This document shows positions 16,195 to 25,832 of a stretch of DNA of 64,000 bases, in pieces (the stretch's first letter is position 1; each line of letters starts with the position of its first letter). The DNA lies in contig NZ_CBYM010000014.1 in the NCBI RefSeq assembly GCF_000577815.1, positions 23,487-87,486 on the forward strand, written 5' to 3'. Both the position numbers and the translations under genes were made by a program. This DNA comes from Clostridium saudiense (GTDB lineage: Bacteria; Bacillota; Clostridia; Clostridiales; Clostridiaceae). The notes beneath the pieces were generated by a model. That model was given only the letters and a program-made list of their open reading frames with translations. It had not been told where the DNA came from and ran no database searches.

Positions 16195-18984
16195 ATGACT
16201 AAAATAAATTTGCATGGTGAATGGAATTTTCAATTAGATAAAGATAAACAAGGATTAAATAATGAATTATATAAAAAAGAATTAAATGATACAATTACTT
16301 TACCAACAACAACTTCTGAAGCAAAGAAAGGTGAAATAAATACTGATAGAGAAGTTGGATATCTTACTGATTTATACAAATTCGAAGGATTTGCTTGGTT
16401 TTCTAAAGAAGTAGAATTTCCAAATAAAAGTGAAAATGATTATATAGAATTAATAATGGAAAGAACAAGGATAACACACCTTTGGATAGATGATAATTAT
16501 GTGGGAACATATAATAGTTTATGTACATCTCATCATTACGATATTACCCCTTATGTAAACAATAACAAGCACAAGGTAACTATAATGGTTGATAATACCT
16601 CATATCCAACAAAAGGTGGACATATGACTTCACCAGATACTCAAACAAATTGGAATGGAATTACTGGGGAAATTTCTATTAAAATTACTAATAAAACTAG
16701 ATTATCAAATGTTAAGTTTTATCCTAATATCGAAGATAAATCTGTTATAGTAAGAGGAAATATTTTAGGTAATAAAATAGAAAAAGTTTCATTGACAGCT
16801 TTTGATGAGATTAAAGTATTTGATAAAAAAGGTTATAACATAAATAATAATTCATTTGAAGTAAAGTACTTAATGGGAGAGGATGTTCAACTTTGGAGTG
16901 AATATAATCCACATACTTATAAAATGAAAATACAAATTCAAAATGAAGAAAAAGTTATAAATGAAGATACTTATTCATTTGGTATGTTATCTTTTAAAAC
17001 TAATGAAAAGAAGTTTTTAATAAATGGACAAGAGACTTTTCTTAGAGGAAAACATGATGGGTTAATTTTTCCTTTAACAGGATATGCACCAACAGATTTA
17101 GAAAGCTGGATAAAGGTTTTAAAAACATCAAAGGAATACGGTATTAATCATTATAGATTCCATACATGCTGTCCACCTAAAGCTGCTTTTGAGGCAGCAG
17201 ACATTGTTGGTATTTATATGGAACCAGAACTACCTTTCTGGGGGACAATAACAACAAAAGAAGATGAAAATCATGATGAAGCTATGGAAGAGTATTTAAT
17301 TAAAGAAGGATATAGAATGTTAGATGAATTTGGTAATCATCCATCATTTGTTATGATGTCTTTAGGTAATGAATTATGGGGAAGCAAGGAAACTCTAAAT
17401 TCTATTTTAAAGGGATATAAAGAATATGATAATAGACATCTTTATGTACAAGGATGTAATAACTTCCAATGGGCACCATGTATTTTAGAAGAGGATGATT
17501 TCTTTAGTGGAGTTCGTTTTACAGGTGATAGATTATATAGAGGTTCTTATGCAATGTGTGATGCTCCACAAGGTCATATACAAACAGACGCACCAAATAC
17601 AATTCATAATTATGATGAAATAATAAGACCAACTTCAAAGAAAAAAAGTTCAGCAGGGGAAGTTGGAGTTAAGCAAATTCAATATGGAACTGGAGTAAAA
17701 GAAGTACTTGTGTCTGAAACAGAAGAGTTTATTCCTAAGGTACCAGTTATTTCACATGAAATTGGACAATATGAAACTTTTCCTAATTTCAAAGAAATAG
17801 ATAAATATACTGGAGTATTAAAAGCTAGGAATTTCGAAGTGTTTAAAGAGCGTTTAGAGGAAAAAGGATTAATTGATAAGGCTGATATGTACTTTAAAGC
17901 ATCAGGTAAATTAGCAGCAGAATGCTATAAAGGTGAATTAGAAACAGCATTTAGAAGCAATGAATTAGCAGGATTCCAATTGCTAGACTTGCAGGATTTT
18001 AGTGGACAAGGAACTGCTTTAGTAGGGATTTTAGATGCTTTTATGGATAATAAGGGAATAATATCATCAGAAGAATGGAGAGAGTTCTGTTCGGATTGTA
18101 TATTGCTTGGAGAGTTTTCAAAGTATGTATGGGATGCAGGAGAAAAATTTAAATGTAATATAAAACTTACTAATTATAGAAAAGAAATTAAAAATTGCAA
18201 TATGGTTTTAAAGATAGAACTTGTGAATGAAACAAGTTGTCTATGGAAGGAAGAAGTAATAGTAAGTAAACTTGCTATTGGTGTAAATAATTTATCAACT
18301 GTAAGCTTTCAATTACCAAAATGTGAAGTACCACAAAAATATACATTTAAATTAACAATTGAAGATTTAGATATATTAAATCACTATGAGTTATGGGTAT
18401 ATCCTATAGTCCCAGAATTAGATAAAGAAAATATTATTATTACTGATGATTTATTAGAAGTGATAAGTGGAGTTTCAAATAATAAAAAGATATTATATTA
18501 TCCAAAAGAAGAGGAAAATATAAATTCAATTGAAGGAACTTATTGTACAGATTTCTGGTGTTATCCAATGTTTAGATCTATTTCAGAAAGTATGGGTAAA
18601 CCTATACCAGTAGGAACAATGGGATTATTAATAAATGATAAACATCCTGCATTAATGAATTTTCCATGCGAGTTTTATTCAACTCCACAATGGTGGGATA
18701 TTATTATGAATTCCCGTTTATCTATTTTAGATAATGTTAAGATTGATCCAATTGTACAAATGATTGATAATTTTGAGAGAAATCATTTGTTAGGATTAGT
18801 TTATGAATTTAAAGTAAATGAAGCTAAAATTTTAGTTTGCAATTCACCCCTTAAAGAAATAGTGGATAGTAGTCCAGCAGAATGGCTTCAATATAGTTTA
18901 ATTAAATATATGGAAAGTAAAGATTTTAAGCCAGAGAAAACTATTAGGATAGATACGTTTAATAGTATATTTAATAGTAAGTAA
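16195..18984 (+). CDS. GH2 family glycoside hydrolase (beta-galactosidase/glucuronidase-like)
   Basis: A 929-residue enzyme without signal peptide, so probably cytoplasmic. An N-terminal jelly-roll sugar-binding domain (LHGEWNFQLDKDKQGL onward, with WIDDNYVGTYNS) leads through an immunoglobulin-like linker to the TIM barrel. The barrel has FLRGKHDGLIFPL, HYRFHTCCPP, acid/base Glu393 in SLGNELWG and nucleophile Glu522 in SHEIGQY. About 330 C-terminal residues form further beta domains. ATG 16195 follows AAAAGGATGG; ATG 16183 lies in that site. The substrate is not obvious: the barrel differs from classical LacZ, and a galactoside, glucuronide or other beta-glycoside is possible. It stands alone between terminators, next to the trehalose operon. 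Confidence 0.82.
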   Translation: MTKINLHGEWNFQLDKDKQGLNNELYKKELNDTITLPTTTSEAKKGEINTDREVGYLTDLYKFEGFAWFSKEVEFPNKSENDYIELIMERTRITHLWIDDNYVGTYNSLCTSHHYDITPYVNNNKHKVTIMVDNTSYPTKGGHMTSPDTQTNWNGITGEISIKITNKTRLSNVKFYPNIEDKSVIVRGNILGNKIEKVSLTAFDEIKVFDKKGYNINNNSFEVKYLMGEDVQLWSEYNPHTYKMKIQIQNEEKVINEDTYSFGMLSFKTNEKKFLINGQETFLRGKHDGLIFPLTGYAPTDLESWIKVLKTSKEYGINHYRFHTCCPPKAAFEAADIVGIYMEPELPFWGTITTKEDENHDEAMEEYLIKEGYRMLDEFGNHPSFVMMSLGNELWGSKETLNSILKGYKEYDNRHLYVQGCNNFQWAPCILEEDDFFSGVRFTGDRLYRGSYAMCDAPQGHIQTDAPNTIHNYDEIIRPTSKKKSSAGEVGVKQIQYGTGVKEVLVSETEEFIPKVPVISHEIGQYETFPNFKEIDKYTGVLKARNFEVFKERLEEKGLIDKADMYFKASGKLAAECYKGELETAFRSNELAGFQLLDLQDFSGQGTALVGILDAFMDNKGIISSEEWREFCSDCILLGEFSKYVWDAGEKFKCNIKLTNYRKEIKNCNMVLKIELVNETSCLWKEEVIVSKLAIGVNNLSTVSFQLPKCEVPQKYTFKLTIEDLDILNHYELWVYPIVPELDKENIIITDDLLEVISGVSNNKKILYYPKEEENINSIEGTYCTDFWCYPMFRSISESMGKPIPVGTMGLLINDKHPALMNFPCEFYSTPQWWDIIMNSRLSILDNVKIDPIVQMIDNFERNHLLGLVYEFKVNEAKILVCNSPLKEIVDSSPAEWLQYSLIKYMESKDFKPEKTIRIDTFNSIFNSK

Positions 18985-19003
18985 TAGAGATAAAAAATGA
19001 TGT

Positions 19004-19052
19004 AGCCTCCGAGTCAATTATTCAAATTGGATTAGGAGGCTTTATTATCTTT
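19004..19052 (+). terminator. Intrinsic terminator after the GH2 gene
   Basis: AGCCTCC (19004-19010) pairs with GGAGGCT (19035-19041) around an inner TCAATT/AAATTGGA stem, followed by a T-rich stretch. The remainder of the 339-base gap to 19323 is AT-rich DNA in which I see no gene. Confidence 0.75.
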
Positions 19053-19323
19053 TTCTTGTATCTCTCTTATAAGCATACATTACCTCCAGTAAAAAGTGTT
19101 TATTATAACTATTATAACAAAGAAAGCTCTTTTAACTTAAAAAATAATATATTTAATGTAAAAATAATAGAAAAATGTAATTGTTATCACATAAAAGAGG
19201 GATATTTCATGATATAATAAAAAAATAAATAAAAATAAGAATGTAAAAATACGAGATATAATTATGTTATTTTTATATTTAGTTTTATTAAATAATTAGA
19301 TATTAAGTAGGGGGGTAAATATT

Positions 19324-19947
19324 ATGAAGAAATTTATAAAAGAACAGGTGCTAAAAGTAGTAGATACACTTGAGACTATAATAGGGGTACTTTTAGCAAT
19401 TTGTATTGGAATATCTGTTATATATCTAATTTTTGATATTACATCGGTATTCTCATTTAGAAATAATTTAGATGCATTTAATGATTATCTTTCAATAGCA
19501 TTTAACTTTGTTATTGGAATAGAATTTATAAAGATGTTATGTAAACATACACCAGAAACTGTAATTGAAGTTTTACTTTTTGCTATTGCAAGACAATTAA
19601 TAGTTGAACACATGACAATATTCCAAAATTTAATAGGGGTACTAGCTATAGCAGCATTGTTTGCTACAAGAAAGTACTTATTTTATAACTTTGATGAAGT
19701 TGATAAAACTATTTATAGAAGTAGTGAAAGAGTAAAAAGGATAAACTTTTTAGAACATATCGATATACCACATGAAAATAAAGAAGATACATTAGAAGAT
19801 ATTGTACTAAAGGAAATAGAAGCAAGAAAACTAGAGTTAGGCACAGGAGTATGTATTTATTATCCAGGATTTGCATTAAGAGTAGCAAAAATAACAAATA
19901 ATGTTGTAACAAGAGTTGAAGTTATACGTTCAATGAAAAAGAAATAA
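19324..19947 (+). CDS. PsiE-like membrane protein with cytoplasmic C-terminal domain
   Basis: 207 residues. Four membrane segments in the first 120 residues (starting at VLLAICIGISVIYLIFDI, then LSIAFNFVIGIEFIKMLC, VIEVLLFAIARQLIVEHM and IGVLAIAALFATRKYLF) match phosphate-starvation-inducible PsiE family proteins. About 85 cytoplasmic residues follow, ending in a small alpha/beta fold (LELGTGVCIYYPGFALRVAK). ATG 19324 has a strong site, GTAGGGGGG. The gene is monocistronic with its own terminator. The molecular role of PsiE proteins is unknown; no Pho box is evident upstream. Confidence 0.7.
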   Translation: MKKFIKEQVLKVVDTLETIIGVLLAICIGISVIYLIFDITSVFSFRNNLDAFNDYLSIAFNFVIGIEFIKMLCKHTPETVIEVLLFAIARQLIVEHMTIFQNLIGVLAIAALFATRKYLFYNFDEVDKTIYRSSERVKRINFLEHIDIPHENKEDTLEDIVLKEIEARKLELGTGVCIYYPGFALRVAKITNNVVTRVEVIRSMKKK

Positions 19948-19960
19948 GGATTTAATTATA

Positions 19961-20009
19961 AAAAAGAGAAGTTGCACAACTAAGTAAATAGGGTACAACT
20001 TCTCTTTTT
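19961..20009 (+). terminator. Intrinsic terminator after the PsiE-like gene
   Basis: AAAAAGAGAAGTTG (19961-19974) pairs with CAACTTCTCTTTTT (19996-20009), a perfect 14-bp stem running into Ts. Confidence 0.85.
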
Positions 20010-20080
20010 ATTATTATAATATGAATTATGGATTGGTAAATAAATCTATTGTAAAATATTAAATATGATGATTTATTCTA

Positions 20081-21124
20081 ATGTATTTAACAGTAATAAA
20101 CATTTTGTTTATGTTAAGTTTATTATTTAGTATCATTATTAATTTAATTACTACAGTTATTACAGGGGTTTTAATGTATATATCATTTGCTCTAGGAATT
20201 TTAAATGAAAAAAATATTACAGGTATAATGGTATTACCTATAATTACATTAGTTTCATGTATTTTAATAGGTGTTGTAGTTTCTGCATGTTCAAGTAGAG
20301 CTGTATTAAAAAATGTTAGAGAGTTTATCGAAGCAACAGATAAACTATCACGTGGAGATTTTTCAGCCCGTTTAAATATAAGAAAGCCACCTGAATTTAG
20401 AATATTATCTAAAAATTTTAATACAATGGCAGAAGAATTAGGTAGTATTGAAGTATTACGTACAGATTTTATAAATAATTTTTCTCATGAATTTAAAACA
20501 CCAATTATATCTATTAAAGGCTTTGCGGAAATTTTAAAGGATGATGATCTTTCTAAAGAAGAAAGAAATGAATATTTAGATATAATTATAGAAGAATCTA
20601 AAAGGTTAACATCACTTGCTACTAATGTTTTAAATCTTTCTAAAATTGAAACTCAAGCTATATTAAAAGAAAAGCAGATGTTCAATATAGGTGAGCAAAT
20701 TCGTCAAAGTATATTACTTTTAGATTCTAAGTTTCAGTCTAAAAATATTTCATTAGATATTAATATTGAAGATTGTAATATATATGCTAATAAAGAAATG
20801 CTAAATCAAGTATGGCTAAATTTATTAGATAATGCAATTAAATTTAATAATGAAAATGGATTAGTTAGTGTTAATATGAAGAAAAAAGAAAAGGAAATTT
20901 TAATTACTATTATAGATTCGGGAATAGGAATTTCTAAAGAGGTCGTATCTAAAATATTTGATAAATTTTATCAAGAAGATACTTCTCATTCAACTAAAGG
21001 TAATGGACTTGGTCTTACTATAGTTAAGAAAATAATAGAATTGCATGGTGGAACAATAGAATGTGAGAGTATTGTTTCAAAGGGAACAAAATTTACAATA
21101 ATATTGCCAATAGAGCAAATATAA
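20081..21124 (+). CDS. Orphan HAMP sensor histidine kinase
   Basis: A 347-residue membrane kinase. Two membrane segments (about residues 5-37 and 47-68) have almost no extracellular loop between them. Then come HAMP (residues 70-122), HisKA with His136 in NFSHEFKTP, and HATPase with NLLDNAIKFN, DSGIGI and GNGLGL. No response regulator is adjacent, which is unusual for this class. The start ATG 20081 lies 71 bp after the PsiE terminator and has no convincing ribosome binding site; an in-frame stop lies at 20069. The N-terminus lacks the usual basic residues, so an upstream regulator gene and the kinase's own beginning may have been lost. The ABC exporter pair downstream is a plausible target, since similar kinases usually sit beside such exporters. 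Confidence 0.82.
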   Translation: MYLTVINILFMLSLLFSIIINLITTVITGVLMYISFALGILNEKNITGIMVLPIITLVSCILIGVVVSACSSRAVLKNVREFIEATDKLSRGDFSARLNIRKPPEFRILSKNFNTMAEELGSIEVLRTDFINNFSHEFKTPIISIKGFAEILKDDDLSKEERNEYLDIIIEESKRLTSLATNVLNLSKIETQAILKEKQMFNIGEQIRQSILLLDSKFQSKNISLDINIEDCNIYANKEMLNQVWLNLLDNAIKFNNENGLVSVNMKKKEKEILITIIDSGIGISKEVVSKIFDKFYQEDTSHSTKGNGLGLTIVKKIIELHGGTIECESIVSKGTKFTIILPIEQI

Positions 21125-21152
21125 AAATTAAATACAATGTAATTTATTTAAG

Positions 21153-21193
21153 AACTGATAGCTACTATAAATTTAGTGGTTATCAGTTTTTTT
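21153..21193 (+). terminator. Intrinsic terminator after the histidine kinase
   Basis: AACTGATAGCTAC (21153-21165) pairs imperfectly with GTGGTTATCAGTT and runs into seven Ts. It separates the kinase from the ABC genes. Confidence 0.75.
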
Positions 21194-21294
21194 ATTTCTA
21201 ATAATTAAATTAATAAAAGGTAGATTAAGTTTATTTTCAGTTAATTTTTATAATATATGATTTAATCAAGACATCAAGGAAGGAGATTTAATAT

Positions 21295-23100
21295 ATGTTA
21301 AAAATATTTAAAAACTTTAAGGGGAAGGAATGGATACTTTTAATTATTAGTATTGCATTTGTAGTTTCACAAGTATGGCTTGATTTAAAATTACCAGATT
21401 ATATGAGTGAAATTACACAACTTGTACAAACACCAGGAAGTGAGATGAGTGAAATTTTAACTTCAGGTGGATGGATGTTACTTTGTGCATTAGGAAGTTT
21501 AGTAGCTTCTATTATTGTTGCTGCTTTAGCGGCAAAAATAGCAGCTAATTTGTCTGCAAGACTTAGATTTAAAATGTTTGATAAGGTTCAATCATTTTCT
21601 ATGGAAGAGATTAATAATTATTCTACAGCAAGTTTAATTACACGTTCTACAAATGATATTAATCAAATTCAAACATTTATAGTTATGGGATTACAAGCTT
21701 TAATAAAAGCTCCTATACTTGCAGTATGGGCGATACTAAAGATTGTAGGTAGAAACTGGCAACTATCATTAACTGTAGCTGGTGCAGTTGTAGTATTAAT
21801 ATTAATTGTTGGTACTTGTATTGTGTTAGCTCTTCCAAAGTTTACAAAACTTCAACAATTAACAGATAACTTAAATCGTGTTTCAAGAGAAAATCTTTCG
21901 GGAATTTCTGTTACTCGTGCATATAATGCAGAAAAATATCAAGAAGATAAATTTGAAGTTGCAAATAATGATCTTACAAAAGTTAACTTGTTTACAAATC
22001 GAGTTATGGCAGTATTAATGCCAAGTATAACATTTATAATGAGTGGAGTTAGTCTTGCTATTTATTGGGTTGGAGCAGTATTAATTCAAAATGCAAATAT
22101 TACTGAAAAAATGGGATTATTTTCAGATGTTATAGTATTTTCATCATATGCAATACAAGTAATAATGGCATTTATGATGCTTGTTATGGTATTTATTATA
22201 ATGCCACGTGCAACTGTAGCAGCAAAAAGAATTAATGAGGTATTAGAGACTAAAATTACTATAAAAAATGGAACAAATACACAATCACCAATTGGAGTAT
22301 TAGGACAAGTTGAATTTAAAAATGTTAGTTTTAAATATCCAGATGCAGATGATTATGTTATAAAAAATATTAGTTTTAAAGCTAATAGAGGAGAAACAAT
22401 TGCATTTATAGGAGCAACTGGTGCTGGTAAAAGTACATTAATTAATCTTATTCCACGTTTTTATGATGCTACAGAAGGTGAAGTATTAGTGGATGGAGTT
22501 AATGTAAAAGAATATGATCAAAAATATCTTAGAAATAAATTAGGATATGTTTCTCAAAAGGTTACTTTATTCGAAGGAACAGTTGAATCAAATGTAGCAT
22601 TTGGAGAAAATGGCAAATCAGAAATTACAAAAAATGATGTTATTTATGGGGTATATGCAGCACAAGCAGCTGAGTTTGTTGAAATTTTAGATGGAGAATA
22701 TGATGCTCATATTTCACAAGGTGGTACTAACCTTTCAGGAGGTCAAAAGCAACGTTTATCAATAGCAAGAGCAATAGCACGTTATCCAGAAATATTAATT
22801 TTTGATGATTCATTCTCAGCTCTTGATTACAAAACAGATAGCAAACTTCGTAAATTCTTGAAAAAAGAAAGTATAGGAACAACAATGCTTGTCGTAGCTC
22901 AAAGAATAAGTAGTATAAGAGATGCAGATAAGATTATTGTATTAGAAGATGGTCAAATGGTTGGTATAGGAAAACATGATGAATTAATGAAAACATGTAA
23001 TGTATATAAAGAAATTGCATACTCTCAACTTTCAAAGGAGGAATTAGCTGTGGACATGGAAGCAGCTTGTTCAGATATTTCAGAGGAGGAGGTTGTATAA
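21295..23100 (+). CDS. ABC exporter half, degenerate-site subunit
   Basis: A 601-residue ABC exporter half with six helices (residues 1-305) followed by an ATPase domain. Walker A GATGAGKST and signature LSGGQKQRL are intact. Walker B reads ILIFDDSF, with Asp where the catalytic Glu belongs, and the switch His is Gln (VVAQRI). This is the pattern of the degenerate partner in heterodimeric multidrug exporters. ATG 21295 follows GAAGGAG. Its stop overlaps the start of the next gene (TAATG), so the two subunits are translationally coupled and made in equal amounts. Substrate unknown; drug, lipid or peptide export is typical. Confidence 0.9.
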   Translation: MLKIFKNFKGKEWILLIISIAFVVSQVWLDLKLPDYMSEITQLVQTPGSEMSEILTSGGWMLLCALGSLVASIIVAALAAKIAANLSARLRFKMFDKVQSFSMEEINNYSTASLITRSTNDINQIQTFIVMGLQALIKAPILAVWAILKIVGRNWQLSLTVAGAVVVLILIVGTCIVLALPKFTKLQQLTDNLNRVSRENLSGISVTRAYNAEKYQEDKFEVANNDLTKVNLFTNRVMAVLMPSITFIMSGVSLAIYWVGAVLIQNANITEKMGLFSDVIVFSSYAIQVIMAFMMLVMVFIIMPRATVAAKRINEVLETKITIKNGTNTQSPIGVLGQVEFKNVSFKYPDADDYVIKNISFKANRGETIAFIGATGAGKSTLINLIPRFYDATEGEVLVDGVNVKEYDQKYLRNKLGYVSQKVTLFEGTVESNVAFGENGKSEITKNDVIYGVYAAQAAEFVEILDGEYDAHISQGGTNLSGGQKQRLSIARAIARYPEILIFDDSFSALDYKTDSKLRKFLKKESIGTTMLVVAQRISSIRDADKIIVLEDGQMVGIGKHDELMKTCNVYKEIAYSQLSKEELAVDMEAACSDISEEEVV

Positions 23101-24866
23101 TGAATAGAAACAAAAGTAAAAATTCAGAAAAAAGTTTAAGTAAGCTTATAACTTATTGTAAAAAATATATTCCAGTAATAATTATTGCTTTGACCAGTGC
23201 AGTTATAGGAACTATATTAACTATAATAGGACCTGATAAGCTATCAGAAATGACAGATATTATTACAGCTGGGATAATGACTAGTATTGATTTAGATAAA
23301 ATAGCATCAATAGGACTAACATTAGTTGCTATATACGTAATTAGTGCAATTTTAACTTTTGCTCAAGGTTATATTATGGCAACTATTACACAAAAAGTTT
23401 CTAAAAACTTAAGAAGTGATATTTCTAAGAAAATAAATAAATTACCAATGTCATATTATAACAATAATACTACTGGGGATTTACTTTCTCGTGTTACAAA
23501 TGATGTAGATACTATAGGGCAAGCGTTAAATCAAAGTGTTGGAACATTAATTAGTGCAATATGTTTATTCTTTGGTTCTTTAATTATGATGTTAAAGACA
23601 AATGTCATAATGACAGTAACTGCAGTACTAGCTACAATGATTGGTTTTGCACTAATGATGATAATTATGAAAAGCTCTCAAAAGTATTTTATGAGACAAC
23701 AAGAATATTTAGGAAAAATTAATGGACATATTGAAGAAGTATATTCAGGGCATACTATTGTAAAAGCCTATAATGCAGAAGAACAAATGGATAATAAGTT
23801 CAGGGCTTTAAATTCAACACTTAAAAATAGTACATTTAAAGCTCAATTCCTATCAGGATTAATGATGCCTATTATGACATTTATAGGAAATTTAGGATAT
23901 GTTGCAGTTTGCGTAGTAGGTGCAGCTCTTGCAATGAATGGTAATATTTCTTTTGGGGTAATTGTAGCATTTATAATGTATGTTCGTTACTTTACTCAAC
24001 CTTTAGCTCAAATGGCTCAAGGAGTTCAAAATTTACAATCAGCAGCTGCTGCAAGTCATCGTGTTTTTGAATTTTTAGAAGCAAAAGAAATGGAAGATGA
24101 AAGTCATAAGACTAAATCACTTGAAAATGCTAAAGGAAAAGTAGAATTTAAAAATGTTAAGTTTGGTTATGAAGGATCAGATAGAATAATAATCAATGAT
24201 TTTTCTGCAATTGCAAAGCCAGGTCAAAAAGTTGCCATAGTTGGGCCTACAGGGGCAGGTAAATCTACACTAGTAAATTTACTAATGCGTTTTAATGAAA
24301 TTAATAGTGGTGAAATTTTAATTGATGATATTCCTACAAGTTATTTAACAAGGGAAAATATTCATGATTTATTCTGCATGGTACTACAAGATACATGGTT
24401 ATTTGAAGGTACAATTAGAGAAAACCTTGTATATAACAAAGAAGGAGTAAGTGATGAGGTTATAAAAGAGGCATGTAAAGCAGTTGGTTTAGATCACTTT
24501 ATTGAAACATTACATGATGGATATAACACAATTTTAAATGATAAAGTTAATTTATCTGCAGGACAAAAGCAACAGCTTACAATTGCAAGAGCAATGATTA
24601 AAGATGCTCCAATGTTAATTTTAGATGAAGCAACAAGTTCAGTAGATACAAGAACAGAGCTTTTAATTCAAAGTGCAATGGATAAGCTTATGGAAGGAAG
24701 AACATCTTTTGTTATAGCTCATAGACTTTCAACTATTAAGAATGCTGATGTTATTCTTGTATTAAAAGATGGAGATATTTTAGAGAGTGGAAATCATGAA
24801 GAGTTACTTGCTAAGGATGGATTCTATGCAGAGTTGTATAATAGTCAATTTGAACAGGTAGCTTAA
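23100..24866 (+). CDS. ABC exporter half, catalytic-site subunit
   Basis: A 588-residue partner of the preceding exporter half. The true start is ATG 23100 behind GAGGAGG, overlapping the upstream stop by one base. Six helices are followed by an ATPase with Walker A GPTGAGKST, canonical Walker B LILDEATSSVD and switch His in FVIAHRL. Its signature is LSAGQKQQL instead of LSGGQ. Combined with the partner, one composite site is canonical (this Walker B with the partner's LSGGQ) and one is degenerate. That complementarity strongly supports an obligate heterodimer. It may be controlled by the orphan kinase upstream. Confidence 0.9.
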   Translation: MNRNKSKNSEKSLSKLITYCKKYIPVIIIALTSAVIGTILTIIGPDKLSEMTDIITAGIMTSIDLDKIASIGLTLVAIYVISAILTFAQGYIMATITQKVSKNLRSDISKKINKLPMSYYNNNTTGDLLSRVTNDVDTIGQALNQSVGTLISAICLFFGSLIMMLKTNVIMTVTAVLATMIGFALMMIIMKSSQKYFMRQQEYLGKINGHIEEVYSGHTIVKAYNAEEQMDNKFRALNSTLKNSTFKAQFLSGLMMPIMTFIGNLGYVAVCVVGAALAMNGNISFGVIVAFIMYVRYFTQPLAQMAQGVQNLQSAAAASHRVFEFLEAKEMEDESHKTKSLENAKGKVEFKNVKFGYEGSDRIIINDFSAIAKPGQKVAIVGPTGAGKSTLVNLLMRFNEINSGEILIDDIPTSYLTRENIHDLFCMVLQDTWLFEGTIRENLVYNKEGVSDEVIKEACKAVGLDHFIETLHDGYNTILNDKVNLSAGQKQQLTIARAMIKDAPMLILDEATSSVDTRTELLIQSAMDKLMEGRTSFVIAHRLSTIKNADVILVLKDGDILESGNHEELLAKDGFYAELYNSQFEQVA

Positions 24867-24972
24867 TATAGAAAAAAGTAATAAAGATTTATTTCTTTGA
24901 TTACTTATTGAAAAATAAGAATATATATCTAAAATATATTTATAAATTATTGTAATAGATATATAATATACA

Positions 24973-25017
24973 CAAAGAGATGATGTTGTTAAACAACACC
25001 GTCTCTTTGTTTTTTTT
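24973..25017 (+). terminator. Intrinsic terminator after the ABC exporter pair
   Basis: CAAAGAGA (24973-24980) and TCTCTTTG (25002-25009) enclose a GTTGTT/CAACAC inner stem and are followed by eight Ts. The rest of the 426-base gap to 25292 is AT-rich; I see only a weak AATCCA/TGGATT hairpin near 25105-25137 and no gene. Confidence 0.85.
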
Positions 25018-25292
25018 AGATGGAATTAAAATGCAGCTAATTCACTAATTCAAAGAATGAAAGAATAAGGCAATTTTTAAAAAGTATATTATAGAGTTTA
25101 ATAATCCAATAAGAATTTACCTCTTTTTTAGTGGATTAAATTTTGGCAAATATATTGGAAAAAGTTGAAGTTTAAACTAAATTTAATTATACTAAAACAG
25201 TTAAAGGTTAAATTATTTAAACTTATAAAAACAAATGAATGAAAATATAAAGAAGTATTGGCAAGAAAAATCTAGAGCTTAAGGAGAATAAA

Positions 25293-25796
25293 ATGGAATT
25301 TAGAAAATCGATAAAATCAGATGTTAGTAGAATAATGGAAATTATTAGACAGGCTCAAGAGTATTTTAAATTACAAGGAATTAATCAATGGCAAAATAAT
25401 TATCCAAACAAAGAAGTAATAAATAATGACATAGATAATGGGCAAAGCTATGTAATGTTAAAAGATAATAATATAGTAGCAACTACAGTTGTTTCATTTA
25501 AAGAAGAAAAATCATATGAAAATATTATTGATGGTAAATGGATTACAAATGATAAATACGGGGTAATTCATAGAATAGCAGTAGATAGTAATTATAAAGG
25601 ATTAGGTTTATCGCATGAAATTATTAAATATTCAGAAGAGCTTTGCTTAAGCAATAATATACATAGTATTAGAGTTGATACTCATGAGGAAAATATACCA
25701 ATGCAAAATTTACTTAAGAAAAATAATTTCAAATATTGTGGAATTATCTTTTTAGAAGATGGTGCAAAAAGAATAGCTTTTGAGAAAACTATATAA
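25293..25796 (+). CDS. GNAT family N-acetyltransferase
   Basis: 167 residues with the GNAT fold. The acetyl-CoA loop (motif A) is seen in HRIAVDSNYKGLGLSHEIIK (about residues 98-117), and motif B in NIPMQNLLKKNNFKYCGII. The N-terminus (MEFRKSIKSDVSRIMEIIRQ) is typical. ATG 25293 follows TAAGGAG. Substrate unknown. It is followed closely by a peptide deformylase-like gene, likely in the same transcript (36-bp gap). Confidence 0.85.
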   Translation: MEFRKSIKSDVSRIMEIIRQAQEYFKLQGINQWQNNYPNKEVINNDIDNGQSYVMLKDNNIVATTVVSFKEEKSYENIIDGKWITNDKYGVIHRIAVDSNYKGLGLSHEIIKYSEELCLSNNIHSIRVDTHEENIPMQNLLKKNNFKYCGIIFLEDGAKRIAFEKTI

Positions 25797-25832
25797 AAAT
25801 AAAAGAGTAATAGTAGAAAAGGGGAAGTAAAG

